Shown piece after piece: positions 1 to 10,068 of a stretch of DNA of 64,000 bases. The notes below the pieces were generated by a model. The model made no database searches and had not been told where the DNA came from. It worked only from the letters and a program-made list of their open reading frames with translations. The position numbers and the translations under genes are program-made. How positions within the stretch are numbered: the stretch's first letter is position 1; every line of letters starts with the position of its first letter. This DNA is from Erwinia oleae (GTDB lineage: Bacteria; Pseudomonadota; Gammaproteobacteria; Enterobacterales; Enterobacteriaceae). Location: contig NZ_JNVB01000014.1 in the NCBI RefSeq assembly GCF_000770305.1, forward strand, positions 1 to 64,000, given 5' to 3'.

Positions 1-668
1 AGCGCATCGCCGGTATCCTCCAGCACCACGTGGCCGTTTTCCAGCACGTAGCCGCGATCCGCCAGTTTTAACGCCTGGTTGGCGTTCTGCTCGACGAGGA
101 AAATCGTCATGCCTTCCTGGCGCAGTTGCTCGATGGTGTCGAAGATCTGCTGAATGATGATCGGCGCCAGGCCAAGCGACGGCTCGTCCAGCAGCAACAG
201 ACGCGGCTGGCTCATCAGCGCACGACCAATCGCCAGCATCTGCTGCTCCCCGCCGGACATGGTGCCGGCCCGCTGCACGCGCCGCTCGTAAAGCCGCGGA
301 AACAGTTCGTAAACGCGTTTAATAAGAATTTGATACCGATCGCGACTGGCGAAAAACCCGCCCATCGCCAGGTTTTCCTCCACCGTCATGCGCGAGAACA
401 CCCGGCGGCCTTCCGGCACGATAGCTATCGCCTCCCGCATAATGCGCGCGGTCTGCCAGTCGGTGATGGTTTTGCCATCAAAGGTAATCGTGCCCTGCGT
501 GGCGCGAGGTTCACCGCACAGCGTGCCCAGAATAGTGGTTTTTCCCGCGCCGTTCGCGCCGATCAGCGTGACAATTTCGCCCTGATTAATGTGCAGGCTG
601 ACGTTGTGCAACGCCTGAATTTTCCCGTAGTGGGCGCTTACTTTATCAAGAGAGAGCATTGAACTCAT
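1..668 (-). CDS. livF: LivF, branched-chain amino-acid ABC transporter ATPase (partial, 3' end cut by window edge)
   Basis: This is the second ATP-binding subunit of the high-affinity leucine/isoleucine/valine importer, acting with LivG on the cytoplasmic face of LivHM. Reading from an ATG at 668, the protein begins MSSMLSLDKVSAHYGKIQAL and has a Walker A motif (GANGAGKTT). About 222 codons are present. E. coli LivF has 237 residues, so roughly 15 C-terminal residues lie outside the window. The start lies one base beyond the livG stop codon, which indicates translational coupling as the last gene of livKHMGF. A second ATG three codons in (659) is an alternative start. Identification is firm from motif content and operon position. 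Confidence 0.93.
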   Translation of the reverse strand, partial: MSSMLSLDKVSAHYGKIQALHNVSLHINQGEIVTLIGANGAGKTTILGTLCGEPRATQGTITFDGKTITDWQTARIMREAIAIVPEGRRVFSRMTVEENLAMGGFFASRDRYQILIKRVYELFPRLYERRVQRAGTMSGGEQQMLAIGRALMSQPRLLLLDEPSLGLAPIIIQQIFDTIEQLRQEGMTIFLVEQNANQALKLADRGYVLENGHVVLEDTGDA

Positions 669-669
669 T

Positions 670-1434
670 TTATGCTTCTCCCAGGTAGGCGCGGATCACG
701 TCCGGGTTATGACGAATGTCGTCCGGCGTGCCGTTTGCCAACGGCGTGCCCTGATTCACCACGTAAATGCGGTCGGAAATACCCATTACCAGTTTCATAT
801 CATGTTCAATCAGCAGTACCGAGACGCGATGTTCGGCTCTGAGTTCGGCGATAAGCTCATCCAGCTCGTGCGTCTCTTTAGGGTTCAGTCCTGCGGCCGG
901 TTCATCCAGCATCAGAATGTCCGGGCGCGTTACCATGCAGCGGGCGATCTCCAGACGACGCTGCTGGCCGTAAGCCAGGTTACCTGCCTGGCGATTAGCC
1001 AGCTCAAGCAGCCCCACGCGATCAAGCCAGGTCGCCGCGCGATCCAGCGCGTCGCTCTCCGCTTTGCGGAAGCCCGGCGTTTTCAGCAGCCCGGCAAACA
1101 CGCCGCTTTTCAGATGCTGATGCTGCGCCACTAACAGGTTTTCGATCACCGTCATTTCGCGGAACAGGCGTACGTGCTGGAAGGTGCGAACCACGCCCAT
1201 CCGGGCGATTTTCTGGCCGGAAAGCCCGGCAAGCTCGCGGTCGCCCAGCCGAATACTGCCGCCGGTCGGACGATAAAAACCGGTCAGGCAGTTGAACACC
1301 GTGGTTTTACCCGCGCCGTTCGGCCCAATCAGCGACACGATCTCCTGCGGGCGCAGCTCCAGCTCAACGTTATTGACCGCCAGCAGGCCGCCAAAGCGCA
1401 TCATCAGGCCATTTACGGCTAACACCGGCTTCAT
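670..1434 (-). CDS. livG: LivG, branched-chain amino-acid ABC transporter ATPase
   Basis: This ATP-binding subunit energises uptake of leucine, isoleucine and valine through LivHM. The 254-residue protein has Walker A (GPNGAGKTT, residues 37-45), an ABC signature region ([12 protein letters not shown], about 154-165) and Walker B (LMLDEP), in the usual order and spacing. Length is that of the E. coli protein. Its ATG overlaps the livM stop by four bases, and livF starts immediately after its own stop, so the three genes are translationally coupled. In enterics the operon is controlled by leucine through Lrp. No operator can be assigned here from sequence alone. Confidence 0.96.
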   Translation of the reverse strand: MKPVLAVNGLMMRFGGLLAVNNVELELRPQEIVSLIGPNGAGKTTVFNCLTGFYRPTGGSIRLGDRELAGLSGQKIARMGVVRTFQHVRLFREMTVIENLLVAQHQHLKSGVFAGLLKTPGFRKAESDALDRAATWLDRVGLLELANRQAGNLAYGQQRRLEIARCMVTRPDILMLDEPAAGLNPKETHELDELIAELRAEHRVSVLLIEHDMKLVMGISDRIYVVNQGTPLANGTPDDIRHNPDVIRAYLGEA

Positions 1435-2705
1435 GATGGCTCTCCTTTTTCCACGCGCGTCAGCTTCAGGTGCGGACGCTTCATCGGCAGCAGCCCCTGC
1501 GGCCGCCAGATCATCATCAGCACCATCAGGCCGCCCAATACCAGCATGCTGTATTCGTTCAGGTCGCGCATCAGCTCGCGTGAAACCACCAGCAGAATGG
1601 CGGCCAGGATCACCGCAAACTGCGAACCCATTCCGCCCAGCACCACGATAGCCAGCACAAAAGCGGACTCGACAAACGTAAAGGATTCCGGACTGACGAA
1701 GCCCTGACGCGCGGCAAACAGGCTGCCGGCAAAACCCGCAAAGGCTGCGCTGATGGTAAAGGCGGTGAGCTTAATGCGCGTCGGGCTGAGGCCCAGCGAA
1801 CGACAGGCGATCTCATCTTCACGCAGCGCTTCCCAGGCGCGGCCCAGCGGCATCCGTAGCAGACGGTTAATCACAAACAGCGTCAGCACCACCAGCAGTA
1901 GCGCCACCATGTAAAGGAAGATAACGCGATCGCTGGGATCGTACTTCAGGCCAAAGAAATTGTGGAAGGTATCCCAGCCGCCGTCGCGCACGCTGCGGTT
2001 AAACTCCAGGCCAAAAAACGACGGTTTAGGGATCTGACTGATGCCGTTAGGACCGCCGGTGATTTCCGTATTATTGAGCAGCAGGATACGCACGATCTCG
2101 CCAAAGCCCAGCGTCACAATCGCCAGATAATCGCCGCGCAGACGAAGCACCGGGAAACCGAGCAGCAGGCCAAACATCGCTGCTACCAGCCCGGCCAGCG
2201 GCAGACACTCCCAAAAGCCCAGGCCGTAGTAGTGGTTCAGCAGGGCAAATGTATAGGCGCCGATGGCATAAAAGCCGCCATAGCCGAGTACCAGCAGGCC
2301 GGAAAGCCCCACCACCACGTTCAGCCCCAGGCCGAGAATGACGTAGATCATCGTCAGCGTGGCGATGTCCACGGTGCCACGCGATACCATGAACGGCCAG
2401 GCGACGGCGGCCACCAACAGCAGCAGCATAAAGAGCTTTTGCTTCGGCGTGGAACCATCAATACCCGGCAGCACCAGCGCGGGGCCGGAAACTTTTTTCA
2501 ATCCTTGTTGAAACAGCGGCTTCAGCAGTTGAAAGAAAAAGACCACAACGCAGCCTGCGGCAATCCACTGCCAGCGCACGCTGTCGGCGCTGTGCACCAC
2601 CAGATGCGTTCCCTCAAGCCCAAGGCGCATTCCCATAAAGAACGCGGCCAGCACCAGCAGCATCAGCGACGAAGTGATAGCGTTGATAAGGTTAAGATGT
2701 TTCAT
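1431..2705 (-). CDS. livM: LivM, branched-chain amino-acid ABC permease
   Basis: This is one of the two inner-membrane permease subunits of the Liv importer. The 424-residue product has many hydrophobic segments and the family's conserved loop around residues 300-330 ([19 protein letters not shown]), which contacts the ATPases. The N-terminal extension of about 90 residues before the core permease domain is normal for enterobacterial LivM. The start overlaps the livH stop by four bases (ATGA) and the stop overlaps the livG start in the same way. It forms a heterodimer with LivH. No unusual features are seen. Confidence 0.95.
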   Translation of the reverse strand: MKHLNLINAITSSLMLLVLAAFFMGMRLGLEGTHLVVHSADSVRWQWIAAGCVVVFFFQLLKPLFQQGLKKVSGPALVLPGIDGSTPKQKLFMLLLLVAAVAWPFMVSRGTVDIATLTMIYVILGLGLNVVVGLSGLLVLGYGGFYAIGAYTFALLNHYYGLGFWECLPLAGLVAAMFGLLLGFPVLRLRGDYLAIVTLGFGEIVRILLLNNTEITGGPNGISQIPKPSFFGLEFNRSVRDGGWDTFHNFFGLKYDPSDRVIFLYMVALLLVVLTLFVINRLLRMPLGRAWEALREDEIACRSLGLSPTRIKLTAFTISAAFAGFAGSLFAARQGFVSPESFTFVESAFVLAIVVLGGMGSQFAVILAAILLVVSRELMRDLNEYSMLVLGGLMVLMMIWRPQGLLPMKRPHLKLTRVEKGEPS

Positions 2706-3628
2706 ACCTTCTCAACCTCCGGGCGCCCCAAAATGCCGGTCGGCATCACCAGCAGCACGACGATCAGCAGCGCAAACGAGACCACGTCTTTATATTCCGT
2801 GCTCAGGTAGGCGGACGTGAGCGCCTCGGCAATGCCGAGGATCAGGCCACCCAGCATGGCCCCCGGAATGCTGCCAATGCCGCCCAGAACCGCTGCGGTA
2901 AAGGCTTTCATCCCGGCCATAAAGCCGATGTAGGGATTAATCACGCCGTAGAACTGGCCGAGCAGCACGCCCGCCACCGCCGCCATGGCGGCGCCGATCA
3001 CAAAGGTCAGGGAAATAACGCGATCGGTGTTGATGCCCAGCAGGCTGGCCATTTTCAGATCTTCCGCGCAGGCGCGGCAGGCGCGGCCCATGCGGGAATA
3101 GCGAATAAACAGCGTCAGCGCCAGCATCGCAATAAAGGTCACCACCCAGATCACAATCTGCATGCTGGAAATCGTTGCGGCAAAGCCGTTGCTTTCGCCC
3201 AGCGTCCACTGACCGGCAATCAGGCCCGGCAGCGCCAGGTCGCGTGAACCCTGCGTCAGACTCACGTAGTTTTGCAAAAAAATGGACATGCCGATGGCGG
3301 AAATCAGCGCAATAAGACGCTTGGATGAACGGACGGGACGGTACGCGACGCGCTCAATACTCCAGCCGTATGCGCTGGCAATCACCAGCGCGGCGATGAA
3401 CCCGGCGCCAATCAGCATCCAGCCGGCATCGATACCCATCATCATCAGCGCGGCAATAACGATAAATGAAACGTAGCTACCGATCATGTAGACCTCGCCG
3501 TGGGCGAAGTTAATCATGCCGATAATGCCGTAAACCATGGTGTAGCCAATGGCGATCAGCGCATAGGTGCTCCCCAGCGTGACGCCGTTGAACATTTGCT
3601 GTAAAAAATAGAGGAACTGCTCGGACAT
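2702..3628 (-). CDS. livH: LivH, branched-chain amino-acid ABC permease
   Basis: This is the partner permease of LivM in the inner membrane. The 308-residue sequence shows the LivH hallmark [20 protein letters not shown] near the N-terminus, the [15 protein letters not shown] segment, and a C-terminal run of hydrophobic helices ending [11 protein letters not shown]. Length equals that of the E. coli protein. It lies 111 bases downstream of the livK stop, a gap typical of a processed or attenuated boundary between an abundant binding protein and its membrane partners. The overlapping livM start indicates coupling. Confidence 0.96.
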   Translation of the reverse strand: MSEQFLYFLQQMFNGVTLGSTYALIAIGYTMVYGIIGMINFAHGEVYMIGSYVSFIVIAALMMMGIDAGWMLIGAGFIAALVIASAYGWSIERVAYRPVRSSKRLIALISAIGMSIFLQNYVSLTQGSRDLALPGLIAGQWTLGESNGFAATISSMQIVIWVVTFIAMLALTLFIRYSRMGRACRACAEDLKMASLLGINTDRVISLTFVIGAAMAAVAGVLLGQFYGVINPYIGFMAGMKAFTAAVLGGIGSIPGAMLGGLILGIAEALTSAYLSTEYKDVVSFALLIVVLLVMPTGILGRPEVEKV

Positions 3629-3739
3629 ACCTAATACCTTACTTCTTTCCGCTGGCGCGAAGAGAACGTCTGGCGCTGTTTTGCCAGACGTTGATGTTAT
3701 CGGCGAGGAGTTAAATCGCCTTTATTATGCAGCTCCGGA

Positions 3740-4855
3740 TCACTTCACGGTGGTGGAGGAACCGTCAGCATGCCATTTGAAAATACCAAACTCGAAGCCT
3801 TTCAGATCGCCCTTCTGGTCCCAGGTCAGGTCGCCCATTACCGTAGGAACCGCCGCGCCTTCTTTCAGGTTTTTCGCGATATCTTCCGGCTCGGCGCTTT
3901 TACTACGCTCCATACCGGCAACCAGCGATTGCAGCGCTGCGTAAGTTGTCCAGACGAACGGGCCGGTCGGATCCTGTTTCTTCGCTTTTAATGCATCCAC
4001 AATGGTTTTGTTCGCAGGCACCTGATCGTAACGCTTCGGCAGGGTGACCAGCATGCCTTCTGACGCCGCACCGGCAATATTAGAGAGCGAAGAGTTGCCG
4101 ACGCCTTCCGGGCCCATAAACTGGGTTTTCAGACCGGCCGCGCGTGACTGACGCAGGATCTGCCCCATTTCCGGGTAGTAACCGCCAAAATAGACGAAAT
4201 CGACGTTTTCTTTCTTCAGGCGCGCCACCAGCGTGGAGAAATCTTTATCGCCTGCGGTAATCCCTTCAAACATCACCACGTTGCCGTTAGATTTTTTCAG
4301 ACTGTCACGCACCGAGCGCGCCAGGCCTTCGCCATATTGTTGTTTGTCATGAATAACGGCGATGCGCTGCGGTTTGATTTCACTGAGAATGTATTTCGCT
4401 GCGGTTGGCCCCTGGTCGGAGTCCAGACCGGTGGTGCGCATAATGGTTTTATAACCGCGTGTGGTTAAATCAGCGTTGGTTGCGGCCGGGGTGACCATCA
4501 GCACGCCTTCATCTTCATAAATATCGGAAGCAGGCTGAGTGGATGAGGAGCAGAGATGGCCGATTACGTAGCGGATGCCATCGTTAATCACTTTGTTGGC
4601 AACCGCCACGGCCTGCTTGGGATCGCAGGCGTCGTCATATTCCACGCCGACCAGCTTGTCGCCGTTGACGCCGCCTTTTGCATTAATATCGGCGATGGCC
4701 TGCTTCGCACCGGTAAATTCCATGTCGCCGTACTGAGCAACCGGGCCAGACATCGCGCCCACAATCGCAATTTTGATCTCTTTCGCTACCGCCGCGTGAC
4801 TCATCGCCAGAGCAATACAGCCTGCCAGCAGTGCGCGACCTTGAGTGATTTTCAT
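3740..4855 (-). CDS. livK: LivK/LivJ-type periplasmic branched-chain amino-acid binding protein
   Basis: This substrate-binding protein delivers branched-chain amino acids to LivHMGF. The chosen ATG at 4855 gives 371 residues with a Sec signal peptide ([20 protein letters not shown], cleavage predicted after AVA near residue 24) followed by the mature start [20 protein letters not shown]. The reading frame stays open upstream, but those codons precede the signal peptide and are not conserved. Two cysteines (DDACDP and GHLCSS) match the disulfide of E. coli LivJ/LivK. Only one binding-protein gene is present, whereas E. coli carries livJ and livK around panM. This single protein probably serves both roles. 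LivJ versus LivK specificity cannot be decided by eye. Confidence 0.93.
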   Translation of the reverse strand: MKITQGRALLAGCIALAMSHAAVAKEIKIAIVGAMSGPVAQYGDMEFTGAKQAIADINAKGGVNGDKLVGVEYDDACDPKQAVAVANKVINDGIRYVIGHLCSSSTQPASDIYEDEGVLMVTPAATNADLTTRGYKTIMRTTGLDSDQGPTAAKYILSEIKPQRIAVIHDKQQYGEGLARSVRDSLKKSNGNVVMFEGITAGDKDFSTLVARLKKENVDFVYFGGYYPEMGQILRQSRAAGLKTQFMGPEGVGNSSLSNIAGAASEGMLVTLPKRYDQVPANKTIVDALKAKKQDPTGPFVWTTYAALQSLVAGMERSKSAEPEDIAKNLKEGAAVPTVMGDLTWDQKGDLKGFEFGIFKWHADGSSTTVK

Positions 4856-5239
4856 CCAACCTACCCCATCTGTTGTGTTTGCTATTTTTATACCTGTGAA
4901 TCCGCGTAAAAGCTTGAGGAATAACAAGTTAGCGCGTTTCACAGTAGTCTTTATTAATAAGGCTTTACATTTCAGGTTATTAAACAGGAATTTTCTTCTG
5001 TAAATCAACTTACATATTGCGAAATCTTCGCAGGACACAGGATAAACTACTGGAAGAAATGGTTGAAGTTTTCGCCAAATACCAGCGAATTGCGCTGCCC
5101 TGAAAAGGGTAGTTGAATAAATCGACTGCTGTATGATGCAGCAGCAAACAGATTGATTTGTTTTCACCCAGGAAAAGTTACGCGCGACGATGCGCGCCTT
5201 TTCGCTACAATATGCCTTTTCAGGCTTCCGGTACTGCAC
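4856..5239. promoter_or_regulatory. Divergent livK/panM intergenic region
   Basis: This 384-base AT-rich stretch separates leftward livK from rightward panM and must hold the liv promoter(s). No open frame in it looks genuine. A short perfect inverted repeat, CTGCTG (5126-5131) with CAGCAG (5139-5144), sits near the panM side, and TACAAT (5206-5211) could be a panM -10 element, though no matching -35 lies at good spacing. A long AT-rich leader upstream of livK would fit Lrp control known from E. coli, but no Lrp site can be called by eye. Confidence 0.4.
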
Positions 5240-5635
5240 ATGAAATTAACGGTTATCAGGCTGCATCAATTTTCTGCTCAGGATCGCCTCGATCTGGCAA
5301 AAATCTGGCCAGGGGCAAATCTGGACGACGCTGAAAAAAGCCTTAATGAACAGCATCAGCTTTATGCCGCGAAATTTAACGATCGGCTGCTGGCGGCGGT
5401 GCGGGTCACTGTAGAAGGCACATCAGGCGAGCTGGAGGGGTTGATGGTACGGGAGGTGACGCGTCGTCGTGGGGTTGGCAGCTATCTGCTCTCAGAGACG
5501 CTGGCGCAAAATCCGGCCGTGACGCAGTGGTGGATTGCCGATGTTGATAACGTCGACCGGGAAATCGTGGCGGCGTTTATGCAAAACGGCGGATTTATTG
5601 CCGGGACGGGCGGCTGGTCCTGTCTGCGGCGCTGA
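5240..5635 (+). CDS. panM: PanM (YhhK), PanD maturation factor, GNAT fold
   Basis: PanM is a GNAT-fold protein. In E. coli it binds the PanD proenzyme and promotes its self-cleavage into active aspartate 1-decarboxylase, in response to CoA/acetyl-CoA, thereby tuning pantothenate synthesis. The start at 5240 ([20 protein letters not shown]) gives 131 residues, close to the 127 of E. coli. The frame is open further upstream, but that part is not conserved. The acetyl-CoA-binding region [15 protein letters not shown] is recognisable around residues 73-87. It is divergent from livK and convergent with rpoH, and the terminator at 5640-5666 lies between the latter two. Confidence 0.92.
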   Translation: MKLTVIRLHQFSAQDRLDLAKIWPGANLDDAEKSLNEQHQLYAAKFNDRLLAAVRVTVEGTSGELEGLMVREVTRRRGVGSYLLSETLAQNPAVTQWWIADVDNVDREIVAAFMQNGGFIAGTGGWSCLRR

Positions 5636-5639
5636 CAGC

Positions 5640-5666
5640 AAAAAGGGCAGCTCAAGCGCTGCCCTT
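5640..5666 (-). terminator. rpoH intrinsic terminator
   Basis: A perfect 9-bp inverted repeat (AAGGGCAGC at 5643-5651, GCTGCCCTT at 5658-5666) encloses a six-base loop. On the minus strand it is followed by five T residues, so it terminates rpoH 22 bases past its stop. It lacks a good T-run on the plus strand, so panM termination would be weaker. Confidence 0.85.
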
Positions 5667-5687
5667 CAGTGACTACCGCAACCTGCG

Positions 5688-6542
5688 TTACGCTTCTATT
5701 GCCACGCGCAGTTTTTTCATCGCGTTCTTTTCAAGCTGACGCACACGCTCTGCGGAAACGCCATATTTATCGGCCAGTTCCTGCAAGGTGATCTTGTTGT
5801 CGTCGTCCAGCCAGCGCGCACGGATGATATCCTGACTGCGCTCGTCCAGACCCTGCATTGCGTCGCTGAGTTTATCGGCAGCGTGCGCATCCCAGTTATC
5901 CTCTTCTATGCCGTCGGCAAAGTCAGAAGATTTGTCCTGAAGATAGAGCATCGGCGCCATTGAGCGACCTTCGCCTTCGTCGTCCGGCGTCGGATCGAAG
6001 GTCATGTCCTGCGCCGCCATCCGCGACTCCATCTCCAGCACGTCTTTACTGGAAACGCCCAGCTCGCGGGCCACCATTTCGACTTCGTCCTGGTTGAACC
6101 AGCCCAGACGCTGCTTGGCTTTACGCAGGTTAAAGAACAGCTTGCGCTGTGCTTTCGTCGTGGCTACCTTCACGATGCGCCAGTTACGCAGCACGTACTC
6201 GTGGATCTCCGCTTTGATCCAGTGCACGGCGAAGGAAACCAGACGCACGCCGACTTCGGGATTAAAACGACGCACTGCTTTCATCAGGCCGATGTTACCT
6301 TCCTGAATCAGATCGGCCTGCGGCAGGCCGTAGCCTGAATAGTTACGAGCAACGTGAACAACAAAGCGCAGGTGAGACAGGATCAGCGTCTTGGCTGCAT
6401 CCAGATCGCCCTGGTAATGCAGCCGTTCAGCCAGCGCTTTTTCCTCTTCTGCCGTCAGCATAGGCCAGACGTTGGCTGCCCGAATATAGGAATCCAGGTT
6501 GCCTAAAGGAGCAATAGCTAAAGTTTGCATTTCTTTGGTCAT
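5688..6542 (-). CDS. rpoH: RpoH, heat-shock sigma factor sigma32
   Basis: RpoH directs RNA polymerase to heat-shock promoters. The 284-residue protein has the sigma70-family regions in order: region 1.2/2.1 ([20 protein letters not shown]), region 2.4 ([16 protein letters not shown]), the RpoH-box ([18 protein letters not shown], about residues 130-147) that distinguishes sigma32, and a C-terminal region 4.2 helix-turn-helix ([21 protein letters not shown]). Length equals E. coli RpoH. In E. coli the 5' coding mRNA folds as a thermosensor and the protein is degraded by FtsH/DnaK. The conserved N-terminal coding sequence suggests the same here. It stands alone in its transcription unit. Confidence 0.98.
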   Translation of the reverse strand: MTKEMQTLAIAPLGNLDSYIRAANVWPMLTAEEEKALAERLHYQGDLDAAKTLILSHLRFVVHVARNYSGYGLPQADLIQEGNIGLMKAVRRFNPEVGVRLVSFAVHWIKAEIHEYVLRNWRIVKVATTKAQRKLFFNLRKAKQRLGWFNQDEVEMVARELGVSSKDVLEMESRMAAQDMTFDPTPDDEGEGRSMAPMLYLQDKSSDFADGIEEDNWDAHAADKLSDAMQGLDERSQDIIRARWLDDDNKITLQELADKYGVSAERVRQLEKNAMKKLRVAIEA

Positions 6543-6793
6543 TCAAGCCCTCTCAGTATTTATCATTATTGCCGCGCATTTCCCTGCACAATCCCCAAGA
6601 ATACGTGAGCAGCAGCAGAAAATGGAAGCAATCTGTGCTACTTCGACCGCAAAGTTATCCACAAGTTCATATTGCCCGGTGTATAAACTAAACACGGCTC
6701 AGGGCGGGGAAAGTATAGCAGATAAGCTCGTTTCCCCTGCCGTCGATACCCGGACGGCAAGAGAATATTATACTAAAAAAACATGTAAAGAGG
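6543..6793 (-). promoter_or_regulatory. rpoH: rpoH upstream control region
   Basis: These 251 bases between ftsX and rpoH are AT-rich and carry no gene. In E. coli several rpoH promoters, read by sigma70, sigmaE and sigma54, lie here and DnaA binds among them. Reading leftward, TATAAT (complement of about 6768-6773) and TATACT (complement of about 6713-6718) are -10-like hexamers, but neither has a clear -35 at 16-18 bases. The perfect DnaA box at 6655-6663 is listed separately. The individual promoters are not resolved. Confidence 0.55.
6655..6663 (+). promoter_or_regulatory. DnaA box in the rpoH promoter region
   Basis: TTATCCACA is an exact match to the strong DnaA-box consensus. In E. 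coli DnaA represses two of the rpoH promoters through boxes in this same region, so a conserved regulatory role is likely. A chance nine-base match is possible but less likely given the location. Confidence 0.7.
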
Positions 6794-7786
6794 TTACTGC
6801 GGCGTAAAGCGACGTAAATGTTGTACCGTTGCCAGCCAGGCGGCGATCCAGCCGATCATCGCCGAAGTCAGCAACAATAGCAGGCATTCATCCCACGCCA
6901 GACCATGCAGGCTGAAGGTCGTACCAAACACCGCCGCAACCTGCGTCACGACCGATTCGAGACGCAGCACCAGCGCTTCTGAAAGCACCAGCGACAACAG
7001 CGCGCCAGCGAAACCCAGCAGCGCGCCGCCATACAGGAAGGGCCGCAGGATAAAGCCGTCGGTGGCGCCGATCAGCTTCTGCACGTTAATGGTATCGCGA
7101 CGGGCAAAGATGCTGAGCCGCACGCTGTTGCCGATCACCAGAAAAACCGCCACCACCATCAGTACGCCGATTATGGTCGCCACCTGACCCACCAGGCCCG
7201 TGAGCGCCGCCAGCCGCGCGAACCAGCTGTCATCCATCTTCACTTCATCAATGCCCTGAACTTTTGCCACGCGATCGCGCAGGTTGTTCATGGTGTCAGA
7301 GTTCTGGAAATTCAGCTTTGGCGTGATAATAGCCACGGCGGGCAGTGGATTCTGCTCAAGCATATCCATTGCGCCACCGAATCCTGACCAGTTACGGAAC
7401 TCGCCCATCGCTTCTTCACGCGACAGATAGTTCACCTTATCCACGCCGTCTTCTTTCTTGAGCTGCGCCACCACGCTTTCCGCCGCATCATCATCAAGCG
7501 TTTTACTGAAGTAAACGGTAAGCTGTGGCGCCGGATACCACTGCTCGGCCGCCTGGTTGACGTTTTTCCAGACCATATAGCATACGCTCGGCAGGGTCAG
7601 TGAAATGGCAATAACCATTACCGTCAGCAACGTTGCCAGCGGCTGTCGCCACATATCCGAAAGCGTTCCGCGCAGCGCGTAGCGCCATTGCTCCTGCCAG
7701 CCGCCCTTGAGGGCCTTGCTTTTAGAAGGCTGCTTCTGCCTTGCCGGTTTCGGGGCGGCAGCGCGTTTATTACGTTTATTGACCAC
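6794..7786 (-). CDS. ftsX: FtsX, cell-division ABC-like membrane protein
   Basis: FtsX is the inner-membrane partner of FtsE. In the divisome the pair regulates septal peptidoglycan hydrolysis by recruiting and activating EnvC/Amidase in an ATP-dependent way. The 330-residue product has a basic cytoplasmic N-terminus ([19 protein letters not shown]), a first membrane segment near residues 53-72, a periplasmic domain (about 85-195) and three C-terminal membrane helices. E. coli FtsX has 352 residues, and the difference lies in the variable N-terminus. Its start overlaps the ftsE stop by 11 bases, which implies translational coupling in ftsY-ftsE-ftsX. Confidence 0.96.
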   Translation of the reverse strand: MVNKRNKRAAAPKPARQKQPSKSKALKGGWQEQWRYALRGTLSDMWRQPLATLLTVMVIAISLTLPSVCYMVWKNVNQAAEQWYPAPQLTVYFSKTLDDDAAESVVAQLKKEDGVDKVNYLSREEAMGEFRNWSGFGGAMDMLEQNPLPAVAIITPKLNFQNSDTMNNLRDRVAKVQGIDEVKMDDSWFARLAALTGLVGQVATIIGVLMVVAVFLVIGNSVRLSIFARRDTINVQKLIGATDGFILRPFLYGGALLGFAGALLSLVLSEALVLRLESVVTQVAAVFGTTFSLHGLAWDECLLLLLTSAMIGWIAAWLATVQHLRRFTPQ

Positions 7787-8444
7787 CGAAGCCTCCGTGC
7801 AAACGCCCCTGATTCAGCGTCATCAGGCGATAGTTGCGGCGGGCAATCAGCCCGCTGTCGTGCGTCGCCATCAGCACAGTGACGCCAACGCGGTTAAACT
7901 CTTCAAACAGACGCAAAATATCTTCCGACAGCGCATCGTCAAGGTTACCGGTCGGTTCATCGGCCAGCAGAACGGCGGGTTTATTCACCACCGCGCGCGC
8001 AATGCCCACGCGCTGTTGCTCGCCGCCTGAAAGCTGGACAGGATAGCTTTTTGCTTTATCCAGCAGCCCGACCTTATCCAGCGCGGCAGAGACGCGACGG
8101 CGAATATCTTCTCCGCTCGCCCCGCTGATGATCAGTGGGATCGCCACATTGTCATAAACCGGGCGATCCATCAGCAGATGGTGATCCTGGAAGATCATAC
8201 CGATTTGCCGACGCAAAAACGGCACTTCGCTGTTTTTCAGTCGGCTGATGTCATGCCCGCTGAACCAAATCTGTCCTGCGCTGGGGCGTTCAATGCCACA
8301 GATTAGCTTTAGCAAGGTGCTTTTCCCTGCCCCGGAATGCCCGGTCAGAAACGCCATCTCGCCCGGTTGCAGATGAAAATCCACGCCCTGAAGCGCCTGC
8401 CGACCGCCGAGATAAGCCTTACTGACCTCTTCAAAGCGAATCAT
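7776..8444 (-). CDS. ftsE: FtsE, cell-division ATP-binding protein
   Basis: This ATPase forms the FtsEX complex at the Z-ring. The 222-residue protein carries Walker A (GHSGAGKST, about residues 36-44), the ABC signature ([16 protein letters not shown], about 139-154), Walker B (VLLADEPTG) and the switch histidine (MATHDSG). Length matches E. coli. The ATG overlaps the ftsY stop by four bases and the stop lies inside the ftsX start region. Identification is unambiguous. Confidence 0.98.
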   Translation of the reverse strand: MIRFEEVSKAYLGGRQALQGVDFHLQPGEMAFLTGHSGAGKSTLLKLICGIERPSAGQIWFSGHDISRLKNSEVPFLRRQIGMIFQDHHLLMDRPVYDNVAIPLIISGASGEDIRRRVSAALDKVGLLDKAKSYPVQLSGGEQQRVGIARAVVNKPAVLLADEPTGNLDDALSEDILRLFEEFNRVGVTVLMATHDSGLIARRNYRLMTLNQGRLHGGFGGQ

Positions 8445-9913
8445 TCAAATGAGTCCTCTCGGGCAAAAAGTGCCTCAATAAAATCGTGTGCCTTAAACGT
8501 GCGCAAATCTTCAATCCCTTCACCCACGCCAATGTAGCGGATCGGAATGCTGAACTGGTCGGCAACCGAGAAGATCACCCCGCCTTTTGCGGTGCCGTCG
8601 AGCTTGGTCAGCGTGATGCCGGTCAGGCCCACCGCTTCGTGGAACAGCTTAGTCTGGCTGATAGCGTTTTGCCCCGTGCTGGCATCAATAGTCAGCATCA
8701 CTTCGTGAGGCGCCTGCTCATCAAGTTTCTTCATTACGCGGGTAATTTTTTTCAGCTCTTCCATCAGATGCGCCTTGTTCTGCAAACGTCCGGCGGTATC
8801 CGCAATCAGCACGTCCACATGGCGCGCCTTAGCGGCCTGGATGGCATCAAAAATCACCGAAGCGGAGTCTGCGCCAGTGTGCTGGGCAATAACCGGAATA
8901 TTGTTGCGCTGCCCCCAGACCTGAAGCTGTTCGACGGCGGCGGCGCGGAAGGTATCGCCTGCCGCCAACATCACCGATTTTCCTTCGGCCTGATACTGGC
9001 GCGCCAGTTTGCCGATGGTGGTGGTTTTACCCACGCCGTTGACGCCGACCATTAAAATCACAAACGGCGTTTTTCCACCCACGTCCAGCGGTTGGTCAAC
9101 CTTCGCCAGAATTTCTGACATCTCCTGCTTAAGCAGGCCGTAAAGCGCTTCCGCATCACGCAGCTGCTTGCGATTCGCCTGCGTGGTAAGATTAGTGATG
9201 ATTCGACGCGTGGTTTCAACGCCGACGTCGGCAATCAGCAACTGCTCTTCCAGCTCTTCAAACAGATCGTCATCGATTTTCTTGCCGCGAAACAATCCGA
9301 CAAATCCTGAACCGAGATTCTGACGCGTTTTGACCAGGCTGCGCTTCAGGCGGGCAAAGAAACCTTCTTTCGTCGGACGCTCTTGTTCGACCTGCTCGAC
9401 AATATCCAGCGCTGCCGCCAGCGAATGCGCTTTATCAATCAGTTCGGCGTCTTCCGGCGCGGAAACGATGGGCGCTTCTTCTGGCAGGATCTCTTCTTTC
9501 GGCGCTGGCGTCGTTACCGGCAGTTCCTCCGGCAGGATCTCTTCTTTAAGCGCTGGCGTCGTTACCGGCAGTTCCTCCGGCAGGATCTCTTCTTTCGGCG
9601 CTGATGCTGTTACCGGCAGTTCCTCCGGCAGGATCTCTTCTTTCGGCGCAGGTGTTGTTACCGGCAGCGTCTCCTCTTCAGGCGCAGAGAGAGGTCCGGT
9701 GGCGATGGAAGGGGCTTCTTCGGCCTGCTCGCGGGCGACGGTTTCCGTCAGTTCAACCCACTCTTCCGCCTGCTGTTCCACCGCAGCTTCCGGCGTCTCT
9801 GCAACGGCGGCGGGCTGTTCTTCCGGCTTCTCTGTCGTCTCTTCGGGCGCGTCCTTCTCGTCGCGTCCTAATCCCAGCCAGGAAAAAAAGCCACGTTTTT
9901 TATTCTTTGCCAT
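8441..9913 (-). CDS. ftsY: FtsY, signal-recognition-particle receptor GTPase
   Basis: FtsY docks SRP-ribosome complexes at the inner membrane. The C-terminal NG domain (about residues 190-490) has G1 GVNGVGKTTT, G2 DTFRAAA, G3 DTAGR and G4 TKLDG. The N-terminus begins with the conserved lipid-binding MAKNKKRGFFSWLGLG, followed by an acidic A domain of about 170 residues. That A domain holds four near-identical 16-residue units of the type APKEEILPEELPVTTP, listed separately as a DNA repeat. The A domain is poorly conserved in sequence across enterics, so repeat expansion is tolerated. It is the first gene of ftsYEX and divergent from rsmD. Confidence 0.97.
   Translation of the reverse strand: MAKNKKRGFFSWLGLGRDEKDAPEETTEKPEEQPAAVAETPEAAVEQQAEEWVELTETVAREQAEEAPSIATGPLSAPEEETLPVTTPAPKEEILPEELPVTASAPKEEILPEELPVTTPALKEEILPEELPVTTPAPKEEILPEEAPIVSAPEDAELIDKAHSLAAALDIVEQVEQERPTKEGFFARLKRSLVKTRQNLGSGFVGLFRGKKIDDDLFEELEEQLLIADVGVETTRRIITNLTTQANRKQLRDAEALYGLLKQEMSEILAKVDQPLDVGGKTPFVILMVGVNGVGKTTTIGKLARQYQAEGKSVMLAAGDTFRAAAVEQLQVWGQRNNIPVIAQHTGADSASVIFDAIQAAKARHVDVLIADTAGRLQNKAHLMEELKKITRVMKKLDEQAPHEVMLTIDASTGQNAISQTKLFHEAVGLTGITLTKLDGTAKGGVIFSVADQFSIPIRYIGVGEGIEDLRTFKAHDFIEALFAREDSFE
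9483..9674 (-). repeat. Four tandem 48-bp repeats inside ftsY
   Basis: GGCAGGATCTCTTCTTT recurs at exact 48-base steps beginning at 9483, 9531, 9579 and 9627. Each unit encodes 16 residues of the acidic A domain (consensus A-P-K-E-E-I-L-P-E-E-L-P-V-T-x-x). Units differ by only a few bases (for example one LK for PK), so they arose by recent slippage or unequal crossover. The phase is a multiple of three, so copy-number changes keep the frame. Confidence 0.95.
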
Positions 9914-10068
9914 GGTACAACCACTCTCCTCGCGGGGGAAAATCTGTCAGGTCTCTGAAAATCATCTCTTTAGTCTAACACTTTCCTGCCAGCGCGACAC
10001 AGCGCCCGTGTTTCCCCGGCCCGCCAAGCCGGTTAAACTGTGCAACAAATTATGAAGAGCTGAGCAGT

